NCBI RefSeq assembly: GCF_009870825.1
Contig: NZ_WTWY01000003.1
Location: 1-64,000, forward strand
Reading direction: 5' to 3'
Length of the DNA: 64,000 nucleotides
Source of the DNA: Paenibacillus sp. USDA918EY
GTDB lineage: Bacteria > Bacillota > Bacilli > Paenibacillales > Paenibacillaceae
How positions within the stretch are numbered: position 1 is the stretch's first letter; each line of letters opens with the position of its first letter. The translations under genes were made by a program, and so were the position numbers. Below the pieces are notes generated by a model, which saw only the letters and a program-made list of their open reading frames with translations, had not been told where the DNA came from and searched no databases. Shown one piece after another: positions 1-8,211 of this stretch.

Positions 1-1145
1 CGGTGACTGTTGATATTGGCCGCGATCCCGTCACCAACAAGCGAAAACAAAAGGAACTCAGTGGATTTAAGACAAAGCGGGAAGCTGAGAAGGCTGCAGC
101 AGCGTTGATCACAGAAGTCGAAGAAGGAACTTTTGTTCAAGAGAAGAACGTCACCTTTGGGGATTTTGTAAAGACGTGGCTTGAAACGTACAAAAAATCA
201 GGAGTTAAAATGAGCACGATCCGCGTGCGGGAACATGAATCAGGCCGTCTTACAAAGTATTTTGAAAACATGAAAATGAAGGACATCACCCATAAGATGT
301 ACCAGGATGCGATAAACGATCTGAAAACCAACGGCCGCTTATCTCATAACACAATTTCTGGCGTTCATTCAACCGGAAAAATGATATTCAGTAAAGCGGT
401 TGAACTGAAGGTGATTAAAGCTGATCCTACTCAATTCGCAAAGCTGCCGCGGAAGTTAACGACGGTCGAAGAGCTTGAGCAAGAGGAAGAAGTTGTGAAG
501 TACCTCGAAAAAGGCGAACTCGCTTTATTGCTGAAGACAGCCCAAGAGCAAGGCTTCCAGCAGGACTATCCGATATTTCTCATTCTGGCCTACTCCGGAA
601 TGCGCGCCGGTGAACTTTGCGCGCTCCGTTGGTCCGACCTCGATATGGACGAGCATACCATCAGCATTACCAAGACGTATTATAATCCGTCAAACCGGGC
701 ACAGGAATTCTACCTTTTAACGCCAAAAACCAAACGATCAAAACGGAAAATTGACGTAGAGCCCATTGTAATCGAGGCATTGAAGCAACATCGCACATGG
801 CAAAAAGAACTGATGATGAAATACCGGAAAACTTATTACAAAGGCGATTTCGTGTTCACGAGAACTGATCCTTTGAACGTAGGATATCCAATATACATCA
901 GAACGATTGAAAACCATATGCGGAGGCTCCTGAAACTGGCGGGCCTGAATGAAAGTTTGACCCCCCACTCATTACGCCACACTCATACATCACTATTGGC
1001 CGAAGCCAGCGTAGGCCTGCAGGAGATCATGGAACGACTCGGCCATAAAGATGACAACACCACTCGAAATGTATATTTGCATGTAACAAAAGAAAAGAAA
1101 AAAGAAGCTTCGCAGAAGTTTGGCGAATTAATGCGAAGCATCTAA
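1..1145 (+). CDS. int: tyrosine site-specific integrase, 5' end outside the window
   Basis: This is a phage- or ICE-type tyrosine recombinase that cuts and rejoins attachment sites. The visible reading frame opens with GTG at base 3, but the first residues (TVDIGRDPVTNKRKQ) belong to the AP2-like arm-binding domain, so the true start lies upstream. An SAM-like core-binding domain covers about residues 50-145. The catalytic domain has R201 (SGMRAGEL), a basic beta-hairpin near K242-K249, H322 and R325 in HSLRH, H348 in LGHKD and the nucleophile Y358. All catalytic positions are intact, so the enzyme is probably active. It ends 94 bases before an MFS gene, with repeats and a core-like site between, so the rest of the mobile element should lie to the left. 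I cannot tell prophage from ICE from this end alone. Confidence 0.93.
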   Translation, partial: VTVDIGRDPVTNKRKQKELSGFKTKREAEKAAAALITEVEEGTFVQEKNVTFGDFVKTWLETYKKSGVKMSTIRVREHESGRLTKYFENMKMKDITHKMYQDAINDLKTNGRLSHNTISGVHSTGKMIFSKAVELKVIKADPTQFAKLPRKLTTVEELEQEEEVVKYLEKGELALLLKTAQEQGFQQDYPIFLILAYSGMRAGELCALRWSDLDMDEHTISITKTYYNPSNRAQEFYLLTPKTKRSKRKIDVEPIVIEALKQHRTWQKELMMKYRKTYYKGDFVFTRTDPLNVGYPIYIRTIENHMRRLLKLAGLNESLTPHSLRHTHTSLLAEASVGLQEIMERLGHKDDNTTRNVYLHVTKEKKKEASQKFGELMRSI

Positions 1146-1158
1146 TCATGCTACCCAA

Positions 1159-1193
1159 TGTGGGGAAAATGTGGGGAAATGCACTTCCCCACA
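1159..1193. repeat. integrase-adjacent direct and inverted repeats
   Basis: TGTGGGGAA occurs at 1159-1167 and again at 1170-1178, and its exact complement TTCCCCACA lies at 1185-1193. The second and third copies can form a 9-bp hairpin with a 6-base loop. Short repeats next to an integrase stop codon are typical arm-binding sites, but the hairpin could also act as a transcription terminator for int. Confidence 0.6.
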
Positions 1194-1200
1194 AATTTAT

Positions 1201-1220
1201 TCCCTTGTATATCAAGGATT
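1201..1220. other. candidate attachment-site core
   Basis: CCTTG (1203-1207) and CAAGG (1213-1217) flank a 5-base centre, TATAT. Tyrosine recombinases bind such inverted arms around a short overlap. The site sits between the integrase repeats and the ribosome site of the next gene, where an element end is expected. The other end of the element is not in the window, so this is inference. Confidence 0.4.
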
Positions 1221-1238
1221 TTTAAGGAGTCTTGCATC

Positions 1239-2435
1239 ATGGGTTATATCCAACACGGTACCTCCGCATTTCGCAAAACGAGCTTGGCCCTTTTTGCAGG
1301 GGGGTTTAATACGTTTGCCATCCTTTATTATACCCAGCCGCTGATGCCCGAGTTCTCCAAGGAGTTTGGCATTTCCCCGGTGACCGCCAGCCTTTCGCTG
1401 TCGCTGACGACGCTGGTGCTGGCGTTCAGCATGATCATCGTGGGCTCCCTCAGCGAATCCTGGGGACGCAAGCCGGTCATGACCGTCGCCATGATTGCCG
1501 CATCCGTTCTGACGCTTGCGACCGCGTGGGTTCCGAATTTTCACATGCTGCTGATCTTCCGGATCATCCTGGGCGCCGTCTTGGCCGGCCTTCCGGCCAT
1601 CGCGATGGCTTATCTGGGCGAAGAAATCGCCCCAAGCAGCCTGGGGGCGGTGATGGGGCTGTACATCAGCGGCAATTCCATCGGCGGCATGGGCGGCCGC
1701 GTGATCACCGGAGCGCTGACGGATTTGTGGAATTGGCGGATCGCCGTCGCCGCGATCGGACTTCTCGGCCTGATCTTCAGCTTCGTCTTCCTGGCCCTGC
1801 TGCCGCCGTCCCGGCATTTCGAAGCCCGGCCGCTGCGGTTCAAGCCGCTGCTGCGTTCGCTTGGCAGCCAGTTCCGGGATCCCGGCCTGCTTATTTTGTA
1901 CGCGCTTGGCTTTTTGCTGATGGGCAGTTTCGTTTCGCTGTACAACTACATCGGTTACCAGCTGATCGCGCCGCCTTATTCTCTCAGCCAGACGCTGGTC
2001 GGATTCATTTTTATCGTGTATATCGCCGGAACCTTCAGCTCAACCTGGATGGGAAAAATGGCCGATGCGCACGGCAGGCCGCTTATGCTGCGGATCGGAC
2101 TCGCCATTTTTCTGAGCGGCGCGCTGCTTACGCTGAGCCCGGTGCTGGCGGTCAAAATCGCCGGCATCATCATTTTCACCTTCGGATTTTTTGGCTCCCA
2201 TTCCATCGCCAGCTCCTGGATCGGCATTCGGGCCAAACATGAAAAAGCGCAGGCATCCTCGCTTTATTTGTTTTTTTATTACGGTGGTTCGAGCGTCGGC
2301 GGCACGCTGGGCGGCACCTTCTGGGGGGCGTACGGCTGGCGCGGCGTGGTCGGCATGATCGCCGGCTTCCTGGCTGCCGCGCTGCTGCTGTCCACGCTGC
2401 TTGCCAAGCTTCAACGGCGCCATGCAGCCGCATGA
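1239..2435 (+). CDS. MFS transporter, YnfM-like drug or metabolite exporter
   Basis: A 398-residue major facilitator protein with about 12 hydrophobic segments. The segment after TM2 carries the MFS signature ESWGRKPVM. The overall pattern (YYTQPLMPEFSKEFGISP at the N-terminus) resembles the YnfM branch of proton-coupled exporters; the substrate is unknown. The start at 1239 is chosen because AAGGAG (1224-1229) lies nine bases upstream; the frame remains open back to 1158, but that part overlaps the integrase repeats and looks non-coding. The gene lies directly beside the mobile element end, so its native promoter may have been displaced and it could be read from the element. Confidence 0.9.
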   Translation: MGYIQHGTSAFRKTSLALFAGGFNTFAILYYTQPLMPEFSKEFGISPVTASLSLSLTTLVLAFSMIIVGSLSESWGRKPVMTVAMIAASVLTLATAWVPNFHMLLIFRIILGAVLAGLPAIAMAYLGEEIAPSSLGAVMGLYISGNSIGGMGGRVITGALTDLWNWRIAVAAIGLLGLIFSFVFLALLPPSRHFEARPLRFKPLLRSLGSQFRDPGLLILYALGFLLMGSFVSLYNYIGYQLIAPPYSLSQTLVGFIFIVYIAGTFSSTWMGKMADAHGRPLMLRIGLAIFLSGALLTLSPVLAVKIAGIIIFTFGFFGSHSIASSWIGIRAKHEKAQASSLYLFFYYGGSSVGGTLGGTFWGAYGWRGVVGMIAGFLAAALLLSTLLAKLQRRHAAA

Positions 2436-2460
2436 CCAGCACACCCTTTAAACTACAAAA

Positions 2461-2500
2461 GCCGGGCTTATGAGCGTAAACCGCTCTGCCCGGCCTTTTT
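2461..2500. terminator. bidirectional terminator between MFS and zinc-ribbon genes
   Basis: GCCGGGC (2461-2467) pairs with GCCCGGC (2488-2494). An inner GAGCG/CGCTC stem extends the hairpin and a T run follows. A-rich sequence on the left gives a T run for the minus strand as well. It separates two convergent genes. Confidence 0.85.
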
Positions 2501-2524
2501 AGCCTGAAATCTTGAAATGGCGAA

Positions 2525-2926
2525 CTATCGCATCAGCAGCTGTACGAACAAGACCCGGACGAGCCAGATGATCAGGCCCAGCAGCAGCAAAAATTTCCCG
2601 GTATTGCGTTTTTCCTCGTGATCGCCCAGGAGGGCCACCAGACCGCCGACGATCATGCCCAAAATCGGATAGATGACCGTCGCAACCACCAGCATGGCCA
2701 TCAGCCAGCCGTTGCCGGATAGATCCAACCGAAGCCCCCGGCTTCGGGAAGGAACATATGGATCTTCTTCTTCGAAAGTATCGAATTTTTTGCCCGTTTT
2801 TAAGGGGCGCACGGCTTTGACCTGCTCAAGCGAAGCGCCGCAAACGATGCAGGAACCGGCTTTTTCATCGTTCGATGCGCCGCATTCGTGACAAATTTTT
2901 ACAGGCAACCCACTCACCCTTTGCAT
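2525..2926 (-). CDS. small zinc-ribbon membrane protein
   Basis: About 127-133 residues. The N-terminus holds a zinc ribbon, CHECG followed by CIVCG, probably binding one zinc. After a polar linker come two hydrophobic helices (WLMAMLVVATVIYPILGM and FLLLLGLIIWLVRVLF). Proteins with this layout are common in Firmicutes and mostly uncharacterised. The start is uncertain: ATG at 2926 has only a weak ribosome site, while TTG at 2908 is preceded by AAAGGGTGAG and would give MPVKICHECG, the usual beginning of such proteins. Function is unknown. Confidence 0.75.
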   Translation of the reverse strand: MQRVSGLPVKICHECGASNDEKAGSCIVCGASLEQVKAVRPLKTGKKFDTFEEEDPYVPSRSRGLRLDLSGNGWLMAMLVVATVIYPILGMIVGGLVALLGDHEEKRNTGKFLLLLGLIIWLVRVLFVQLLMR

Positions 2927-3026
2927 ACCCTATCGGTTTTCTTCAGTATAACAAAAAATGTAAATCCAGTCGCCTAACCGACCAACAGCGGGTGATTGCA
3001 TATAAACGGCGAAACTTACGATCGGC

Positions 3027-4265
3027 TTATGGCTCGAACTTTTCCAGCACGATGACCGCATTATGTCCCCCGAAACCGAAGGAATTGGATATGCCGACGC
3101 GAACGTTTTTCTCCCGGGCTTCGTTCGGCACAAAATCCAGGTCGCATTCCGGATCGGCCGTCTCCTGGTTGATCGTCGGCGGGATTTTGCCTTCGCGGAT
3201 CATCTGCACCAGCGCGATCGCTTCCACGCCGCCGGCGGCGCCAAACATGTGGCCGATCATCGATTTGTTGGCCGTTACCGGAATCCGGTGGGCCGCTTCC
3301 CCGAACATCCGCTTAATGGCCGCAACCTCGGACCGGTCCCCAACCTCCGTGCTCGTCGCATGGGCGCTGATCACGTCCACGTTTTCGGGCTCTATGGCCG
3401 CCTCTTGCAGCGCCAGCTTCATGGCCAGATAGGCCCCTTTTCCTTCCGGATGGGAAGCAACGATGTGGTATGCGTCGGACGTCGCGCCGTACCCGGTCAC
3501 TTCCGCGTAGATCTGAGCACCGCGTTTTTGTGCATGGGACAAGCTTTCCAATACCAGGATGCCTGCTCCCTCCGCCATGACGAATCCGTCCCGCCCGGCA
3601 TCAAACGGCCGGCTTGCCCGGGCGGGATCGCCGTCCCAGCCTGAAAGCGAGGTCGAGTTGCCGAATCCGGCCATCGATATTTCCGAGATCGCAGCTTCGG
3701 CGCCTCCGGCCAGAATAACGTCCGCACCGCCTGCGCGGATCAGCCGGAATGCTTCGCCGATCCCCGTGTTGCCGATCGAGCATGCCGTTACGGGGGAAAG
3801 GGTCGGGCCCTGCGCTCCCGTCCGAATGCTGATCATCGCGGCAGCCATGTTGGAGATCATCATCGGCACCAGCAGCGGGCTGACGCGGGACGGACCGCGC
3901 GAACGAAGAACCTCCGTCTGCTCCATCAAGGTGGATATGCCGCCGATGCCGGAGCCGACATAGACGCCCATCCGCTCCTTGTTCACCTGCTCTAGCGATA
4001 GGTTCGCGTCCCGAATCGCATCTTCTGCGGCCGCCAGCGCAAACTGGCAGAAACGGTCCATGCGCCGGGCTTCCTTTTTGCCGAAACGGGCATCGCCGTC
4101 AAAATCGCGCACCACGCCCGCCAGCGACGTTTTCATGCCGGAAGTGTCCCAATCGTCGATCCGTGAAATTCCCGACTTTCCTTGCAGCAGCGCATTCCAA
4201 AATGCCGAAACGTCGTTACCCAGCGGCGAGACCAAACCCGCTCCAGTGATGACAACTCTTTCCAT
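3027..4265 (-). CDS. fabF: beta-ketoacyl-ACP synthase II (FabF family)
   Basis: A 412-residue condensing enzyme that extends acyl-ACP with malonyl-ACP in fatty acid synthesis. The thiolase fold shows the nucleophile cysteine in VTACSIG (C162 from this start), a first histidine in SAHATSTEVGD, and the second in NKSMIGHMFGAAGG. The Cys-His-His triad is complete. Canonical FabF reads NAHGTST, so this is a diverged copy, perhaps a paralogue or a pathway-specific synthase. No acyl carrier protein or other fab gene is adjacent. The ATG at 4265 is chosen because AGGAGG lies nine bases upstream; a TTG two codons earlier is too close to it. The gene is divergent from the regulator at 4410. Confidence 0.92.
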   Translation of the reverse strand: MERVVITGAGLVSPLGNDVSAFWNALLQGKSGISRIDDWDTSGMKTSLAGVVRDFDGDARFGKKEARRMDRFCQFALAAAEDAIRDANLSLEQVNKERMGVYVGSGIGGISTLMEQTEVLRSRGPSRVSPLLVPMMISNMAAAMISIRTGAQGPTLSPVTACSIGNTGIGEAFRLIRAGGADVILAGGAEAAISEISMAGFGNSTSLSGWDGDPARASRPFDAGRDGFVMAEGAGILVLESLSHAQKRGAQIYAEVTGYGATSDAYHIVASHPEGKGAYLAMKLALQEAAIEPENVDVISAHATSTEVGDRSEVAAIKRMFGEAAHRIPVTANKSMIGHMFGAAGGVEAIALVQMIREGKIPPTINQETADPECDLDFVPNEAREKNVRVGISNSFGFGGHNAVIVLEKFEP

Positions 4266-4409
4266 ACGCAAATTCCTCCTGTAGAATCCTTTATGGCATT
4301 ATCTTTTCACAGGTGTTATCCTATTACAAGTTGTTCTTTATCCTAGTATAATGAATACTATGCTGATATTTTGGGAGCTGAAACGATTTCATTCGAAGGG
4401 AGAAATACG

Positions 4410-5276
4410 ATGAACCGCGACACCCGTCTCAAGGCGCTGTCGGCCTTCCTGACCGAGCAGCGCGCCAAAATCCAGCCCGAAACGGTCGGTTTGCCTTCAG
4501 GGGGACGCCGCCGTACGCCCGGGCTGCGCAGAGAAGAGGTCGCCCAGCTGGCCGGCGTCAGCAGCACCTGGTATACGTGGCTTGAGCAAGGCCGGGACAT
4601 CAACGTTTCCTCGTCGGTGCTCGACTGTATCGCTTCCGCCCTGCGCCTGACGCCCGACGAGCGGAAATATTTGTTTGCCCTGGCCATGGAAACGCCGGCG
4701 AGCTCCATTTTGACGCAGCAGGAGGAGCCCAAGATCAGCCCGTCGCTGCAAAAAATGGTGGACGAGCTCCACTACTGCCCGACGATCATTTCCGACCGCC
4801 ATTGTCAGATCGTAGGCTGGAACCGTGCGGCCTCCCACGTGTTTCTGGCCTTTGAACGGATTCCGCCGAAGCAGCGGAACATGATCCGCCTGCTGTTCAC
4901 CCGCAAGGAATTCCGGCGGCTCGCGGTCAATTGGGAGCATTTTGTGATGGGTTTTCTTTCGATTTTCCGTTCCTATTACGGGCAATACGTGGAAGATGCC
5001 TGGTACGAGCAGTTTTTGCAGGAAATGGAGCAGGTCGATCCGGAATTTCTCCCTTTATGGAAGCACAGTCAGGTCAGCAGCGCACCGGAGGTCGTCATCG
5101 AATTCCGGCATGCCAAAATGGGAAAAATGCTCTTTGACCTGACTTCGCTCCAAGTCCAGGGCGGGGCCGATCTCCGCTGCAGCGTATACACGCCTGCCGC
5201 CGGCTCCTCGACGGAAGCCAAGCTCAAACGGCTGATGAAAACATCGGCGGATGAAATGAACGTTCGGGGAGGATAA
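4410..5276 (+). CDS. XRE-family regulator with MmyB-like ligand domain
   Basis: 288 residues. An N-terminal helix-turn-helix contains GLRREEVAQLAGVSSTWYTW followed by LEQGRD, the hallmark of the MmyB/XRE family. The C-terminal part (about 105-270) fits the PAS-like MmyB ligand-binding domain that in relatives may bind small hydrophobic molecules. The ATG at 4410 follows AAGGGAGA; an upstream TTG at 4371 has no ribosome site. It is four bases from the next small gene, so the two probably form one transcript, and it diverges from fabF, a possible target. The ligand is unknown. Confidence 0.88.
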   Translation: MNRDTRLKALSAFLTEQRAKIQPETVGLPSGGRRRTPGLRREEVAQLAGVSSTWYTWLEQGRDINVSSSVLDCIASALRLTPDERKYLFALAMETPASSILTQQEEPKISPSLQKMVDELHYCPTIISDRHCQIVGWNRAASHVFLAFERIPPKQRNMIRLLFTRKEFRRLAVNWEHFVMGFLSIFRSYYGQYVEDAWYEQFLQEMEQVDPEFLPLWKHSQVSSAPEVVIEFRHAKMGKMLFDLTSLQVQGGADLRCSVYTPAAGSSTEAKLKRLMKTSADEMNVRGG

Positions 5277-5280
5277 AATC

Positions 5281-5580
5281 ATGGCTTTTGGTATAAACCG
5301 GAAAGAACTTGAAGCTTGGAAGCAGGCGGTCAACCGGGGCGAAATCGCGTTTTTGACCCATTTCTGGCTTGATCCGCGATTTCCGGGAATGACGACCGTA
5401 ACCAAAGTGGGCTGCTCGGACCTGCAACGGCTCAAATCATGGTGCGAGACGCACGGTTTGCCCTCCCGGCATATCCATAACCGGAATCCGTTTCCGCATT
5501 TTGACTTGATCGGCCCGAAGCAGAAGGAAATTTTGATCGAGGAGAAGCTTTGGGACCATGTGGAGCGGTTTAAGCTATAA
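5281..5580 (+). CDS. conserved small protein, YneQ-like
   Basis: 99 residues with no membrane segment or signal peptide. The sequence is rich in aromatic and charged residues (ITHFWLD-like AFLTHFWLDPRFPG, then TTVTKVGCSD and FPHFDLIGPKQ). From memory it resembles the uncharacterised Bacillus YneQ family, but I could not check this. It starts four bases after the XRE regulator stop, with GGGGAGGA as ribosome site, so the two genes are probably translated together. Confidence 0.75.
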   Translation: MAFGINRKELEAWKQAVNRGEIAFLTHFWLDPRFPGMTTVTKVGCSDLQRLKSWCETHGLPSRHIHNRNPFPHFDLIGPKQKEILIEEKLWDHVERFKL

Positions 5581-5601
5581 CCGCGGATTTTGGCAAACGA
5601 A

Positions 5602-5649
5602 AAACAGCCCGTCCCTCCGCTTGTTCAAGCGCGGCGACGCGGCTGTTTT
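5602..5649. terminator. terminator between the XRE operon and marR
   Basis: AAACAGCC (5602-5609) pairs with GGCTGTTT (5641-5648). Both sides carry A or T runs, so it can serve both convergent genes. Confidence 0.75.
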
Positions 5650-5678
5650 GCTGTCATCGATATGCATTTTTATCGCTT

Positions 5679-6140
5679 TTAGCGGCCTGCTTTAAAGCTC
5701 TCTTCGGCAGAAAGTCCAAGCTTTTTCAAAAGCTCGACGGCCTGTTTTTTCTCGTCCTCGTTCAGTCCTTCGACCGCATGAACAAGCACCTGCTGATGGT
5801 TCGGGAAAATCTTCCCGAAGAAATCGCGCCCTTCATCCGTCAGGTCCGCAAAAATGACGCGGCGGTCGTCCGGCGAGGCTTTGCGCACGAGCAGATTTTT
5901 TTTCTGCAGCTTATCGGCCACGTAAGTAATGTTTCCGCTGGAAATAAGCACCTTCTCGCCGATTTTTTGCAAAGGCTGCGGCCCTTTGTGGTACAGAAGA
6001 TCAAGCACGCCAAACTCGGTGGTATTCAGCCCGTGGCTTTGAATATCGCGCGAGGAATGGGCTACGACCGAATTGTACGCGCGCGCGAGCACGATAAAGA
6101 GCTCCAGGGACAATTCGTCATTGTTCATTTTGTCTGCCAT
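5679..6140 (-). CDS. MarR-family transcriptional regulator
   Basis: 153 residues. The winged helix spans about 35-115: LNTTEFGVLDLLYHKGP, LQKIGEKVLISSGNITYVADKL as recognition helix, and the wing ASPDDRRVIFADLTDEG. There is no cysteine in the usual OhrR sensing position near the N-terminus. The start at 6140 is preceded by GGAGGT; the open frame continues to 6194, but across an operator-like palindrome. It lies downstream of rpiA on the same strand. An autoregulatory repressor is the likely role; the ligand is unknown. Confidence 0.88.
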   Translation of the reverse strand: MADKMNNDELSLELFIVLARAYNSVVAHSSRDIQSHGLNTTEFGVLDLLYHKGPQPLQKIGEKVLISSGNITYVADKLQKKNLLVRKASPDDRRVIFADLTDEGRDFFGKIFPNHQQVLVHAVEGLNEDEKKQAVELLKKLGLSAEESFKAGR

Positions 6141-6159
6141 ACGAGAAACCTCCAAAACT

Positions 6160-6181
6160 ACTATCTTAATATAAAGATAGT
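6160..6181. promoter_or_regulatory. palindromic operator upstream of marR
   Basis: ACTATCTT and AAGATAGT form perfect 8-base arms around a 6-base centre, 20 bases upstream of the marR start. The size and symmetry match MarR-family sites, so autoregulation is inferred. Confidence 0.65.
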
Positions 6182-6198
6182 GGAAAGCCGCCAAAATG

Positions 6199-6885
6199 TC
6201 AACGTCCGTTTACGTCCGGCGGATTCATGACGGTTACAGTACCGTCCTGACGCCCGATGACGGCCCGGGAAGCCATTCCGATAAACAGGCCGTTGTCCAC
6301 GACGCCCGGCAGCGCCAGCAGCGTCCGGTGAAGCTCTGCGGGGTTCTCGATGACGCCGAACCGGCAGTCGGCAATGTAGTTGCCGTTATCCGTCACGTAG
6401 ATGCGCTCGCCGTCCGTTCTCAGCATCGGTTTGGCCCCGAGTTTTTCCAGCGCGGCCATCGTCCATTCATTGGCAAAAGGAACGATTTCCACCGGCAGCG
6501 GGAAGCTGCCGAGCTTGTCCACGAACTTGCTTTCATCGGCGATGACGATCAATTCCTTGCTGTGGTACGCCACGATTTTCTCGCGCAGCAGCGCACCGCC
6601 GCCGCCTTTGATCAGGTGAAGCTCGCGGTCGAGCTCGTCGGCGCCGTCGATCGTCAAATCCAGCCCGTCGATGCGGTCAAAAGGAATCAAAGGGATGCCT
6701 TCCTCCTCCGCGAGCTTTTCCGAAGCCTTGGACGTCGCGACCGCCCGAATGTTCAGTCCCGCCCGAACGCGCTCGCCGATTTTGCGGATGGCCCAATAAG
6801 CCGTCGAACCCGTTCCCAGCCCGACGCGCATGCCGTCCTTGACGTATTCCACCGCTTTTTCCGCGGCCAGCTGTTTCATGTTCAT
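6199..6885 (-). CDS. rpiA: ribose-5-phosphate isomerase A
   Basis: 228 residues. It interconverts ribose-5-phosphate and ribulose-5-phosphate in the non-oxidative pentose phosphate pathway. Family motifs are all present: GLGTGSTAYWAI for phosphate binding, TIDGADELD with the catalytic aspartate, and KGGGGALLREK. The length matches the family. The ATG at 6885 has GTGGAGAG just upstream; a TTG at 6903 would place that site inside the gene. Many Bacilli use RpiB alone, so RpiA here may be a second isomerase. The gene is divergent from the small gene at 6996. Confidence 0.95.
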   Translation of the reverse strand: MNMKQLAAEKAVEYVKDGMRVGLGTGSTAYWAIRKIGERVRAGLNIRAVATSKASEKLAEEEGIPLIPFDRIDGLDLTIDGADELDRELHLIKGGGGALLREKIVAYHSKELIVIADESKFVDKLGSFPLPVEIVPFANEWTMAALEKLGAKPMLRTDGERIYVTDNGNYIADCRFGVIENPAELHRTLLALPGVVDNGLFIGMASRAVIGRQDGTVTVMNPPDVNGR

Positions 6886-6954
6886 ACTCTCCACGCTCCT
6901 CAATCATGATTCATTCGATATTTCGGTTCATTAGGGATCTTGCCCATGACCTGA

Positions 6955-6969
6955 TATAATCAGACATAA
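6955..6969 (+). promoter_or_regulatory. extended -10 promoter with motif shared by the rhamnose genes
   Basis: TGATATAAT is an extended -10 box, with TATAAT at 6955-6960, for the small gene at 6996. ATAATCAGACATAA at 6956-6969 also matches 14 bases found near rhaEW (25509-25524) and rhaD (57549-57564). No convincing -35 box is seen. Confidence 0.5.
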
Positions 6970-6995
6970 GATGACAGTCTTTGGAGGTATCGAAC

Positions 6996-7193
6996 ATGAG
7001 AACCGAAAATCAGATCAAATCCAAAATCAATGAACTTACGCTGCAAAAGAAATCCCTTATGGCCCGCATCGATTCGGCAGAACCGGACACGCCGGCGCAT
7101 GCCTCGCTGAACGCCCAGCTTCTTCGGCTCGAAGACATGATCAGCATGCTGGAATGGGTGCTGCACGAACCGAGCGGAAGTTATCATATGTAG
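6996..7193 (+). CDS. small helical protein of unknown function
   Basis: 65 residues, almost entirely charged and helical, with a leucine-rich C-terminal half (LNAQLLRLEDMISMLEWVL). There is no membrane segment or cysteine. GGAGGT nine bases upstream of the ATG supports the start. I do not recognise the family. A strong ribosome site and a clear -10 box suggest a real, well-expressed gene. Confidence 0.7.
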   Translation: MRTENQIKSKINELTLQKKSLMARIDSAEPDTPAHASLNAQLLRLEDMISMLEWVLHEPSGSYHM

Positions 7194-7207
7194 CGGTTGC
7201 CTGTGCG

Positions 7208-7645
7208 CTAACGCCGCAGTCTCCGCTCAAGCCGGACGACGGCTTGTTTTTCTTCCTCGTTCAAAATCGCCCCATCGAAGGCTGCGATGCGGACCGTCTC
7301 GCCCTTGGACGCCAATCCGGAGCAGGTATGCTCCATAATCTGCACCGCATGCTCCAGCTGCAGCTCGCCGATCGTGCCGTTCACCCGGCTTAAACGAACT
7401 TGCACCGTTCCCTCGGCTTCGCGGTACACCGCCTCAAGCAGCGGAGTCGCGTTTGCGCCTTCGCCTGTTTCGGCCTGGCGTTCGACCTGCACCGTGTACG
7501 AAGAAACGGCGGGAACGTCGCCTTTTTTGTCCTTCTGCTCCGCAATGATTCTCGAATTTCGCCATGCGAGGTAACCTGCCGCCGCAAGGATCAAAATTCC
7601 TATCACATATCCGACATAAACTAACAAGTCTTCACCTTCATCCAT
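7208..7645 (-). CDS. membrane-anchored protein of unknown function
   Basis: 145 residues. One N-terminal transmembrane segment (VYVGYVIGILILAAAGYLAW) is followed by a basic stop-transfer stretch and a soluble domain of about 105 residues with alternating strands and helices. No lipobox is present. ATG at 7645 is used; a TTG at 7627 behind GAAGGTGA would also fit and removes six residues. It is convergent with the small gene ending at 7193. Family not recognised. Confidence 0.7.
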   Translation of the reverse strand: MDEGEDLLVYVGYVIGILILAAAGYLAWRNSRIIAEQKDKKGDVPAVSSYTVQVERQAETGEGANATPLLEAVYREAEGTVQVRLSRVNGTIGELQLEHAVQIMEHTCSGLASKGETVRIAAFDGAILNEEEKQAVVRLERRLRR

Positions 7646-7686
7646 TCCATTCGTTTCGGCGTGCCGCCATCCGTCTAGGCATCATG

Positions 7687-8211
7687 CTAAAGCTTTTTCA
7701 GCATGTGGATGTCTTCGGGCTCCATTTGGAACAACTCTTCATCCACCTGGTCGGTCACTTTGCCGCCGTTGGCCATGTAAAAATGAACCGCCGACTCCGT
7801 TTCCGTGGAAGAGATGTACAAATAGGACGCTCCGCGTTCTTTCGCCGCCTTGGAAAGCTCCTCCATGATTCGCGTTCCGATGCCCTGCCTGCGGTACGGG
7901 CGGCTGACGTACATCAGATCGACCTGCAGCCGGTCTTGATTTTCGCCGCGGAAACGGTGCCCGAGCACGCCGAAACCGGCGAGCGTATCCCCGTCGAAAG
8001 CCCCGTAGGCCGTTCCGCCGCGCTTCAGCTCATATTCGAAACGTTCCATCATTTCCTGCGCATGCCTTTCATCCCAGGTCGGGCATTCATGCCCTGCGGG
8101 GACGGCTTCAAGCACGCCATCGTTTATTTTATAAATGCTTCCGATCGTCTCCGATCTGTCGATTTGCCGGATCAAGCCGGATTCATGAAGCTGCATCGTT
8201 CTAATGATCAT
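7687..8211 (-). CDS. GNAT-family N-acetyltransferase
   Basis: 174 residues of Gcn5-related fold, transferring an acetyl group from acetyl-CoA to an unknown amine. Motif A, which binds CoA, reads YVSRPYRRQGIGTRIMEEL. It is followed by a strand-helix region ending in a typical SSTETESAVHFYMANGG motif B. The start has GGAGG eleven bases upstream. It stands alone, so nothing in the context suggests a substrate. Confidence 0.88.
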   Translation of the reverse strand: MIIRTMQLHESGLIRQIDRSETIGSIYKINDGVLEAVPAGHECPTWDERHAQEMMERFEYELKRGGTAYGAFDGDTLAGFGVLGHRFRGENQDRLQVDLMYVSRPYRRQGIGTRIMEELSKAAKERGASYLYISSTETESAVHFYMANGGKVTDQVDEELFQMEPEDIHMLKKL

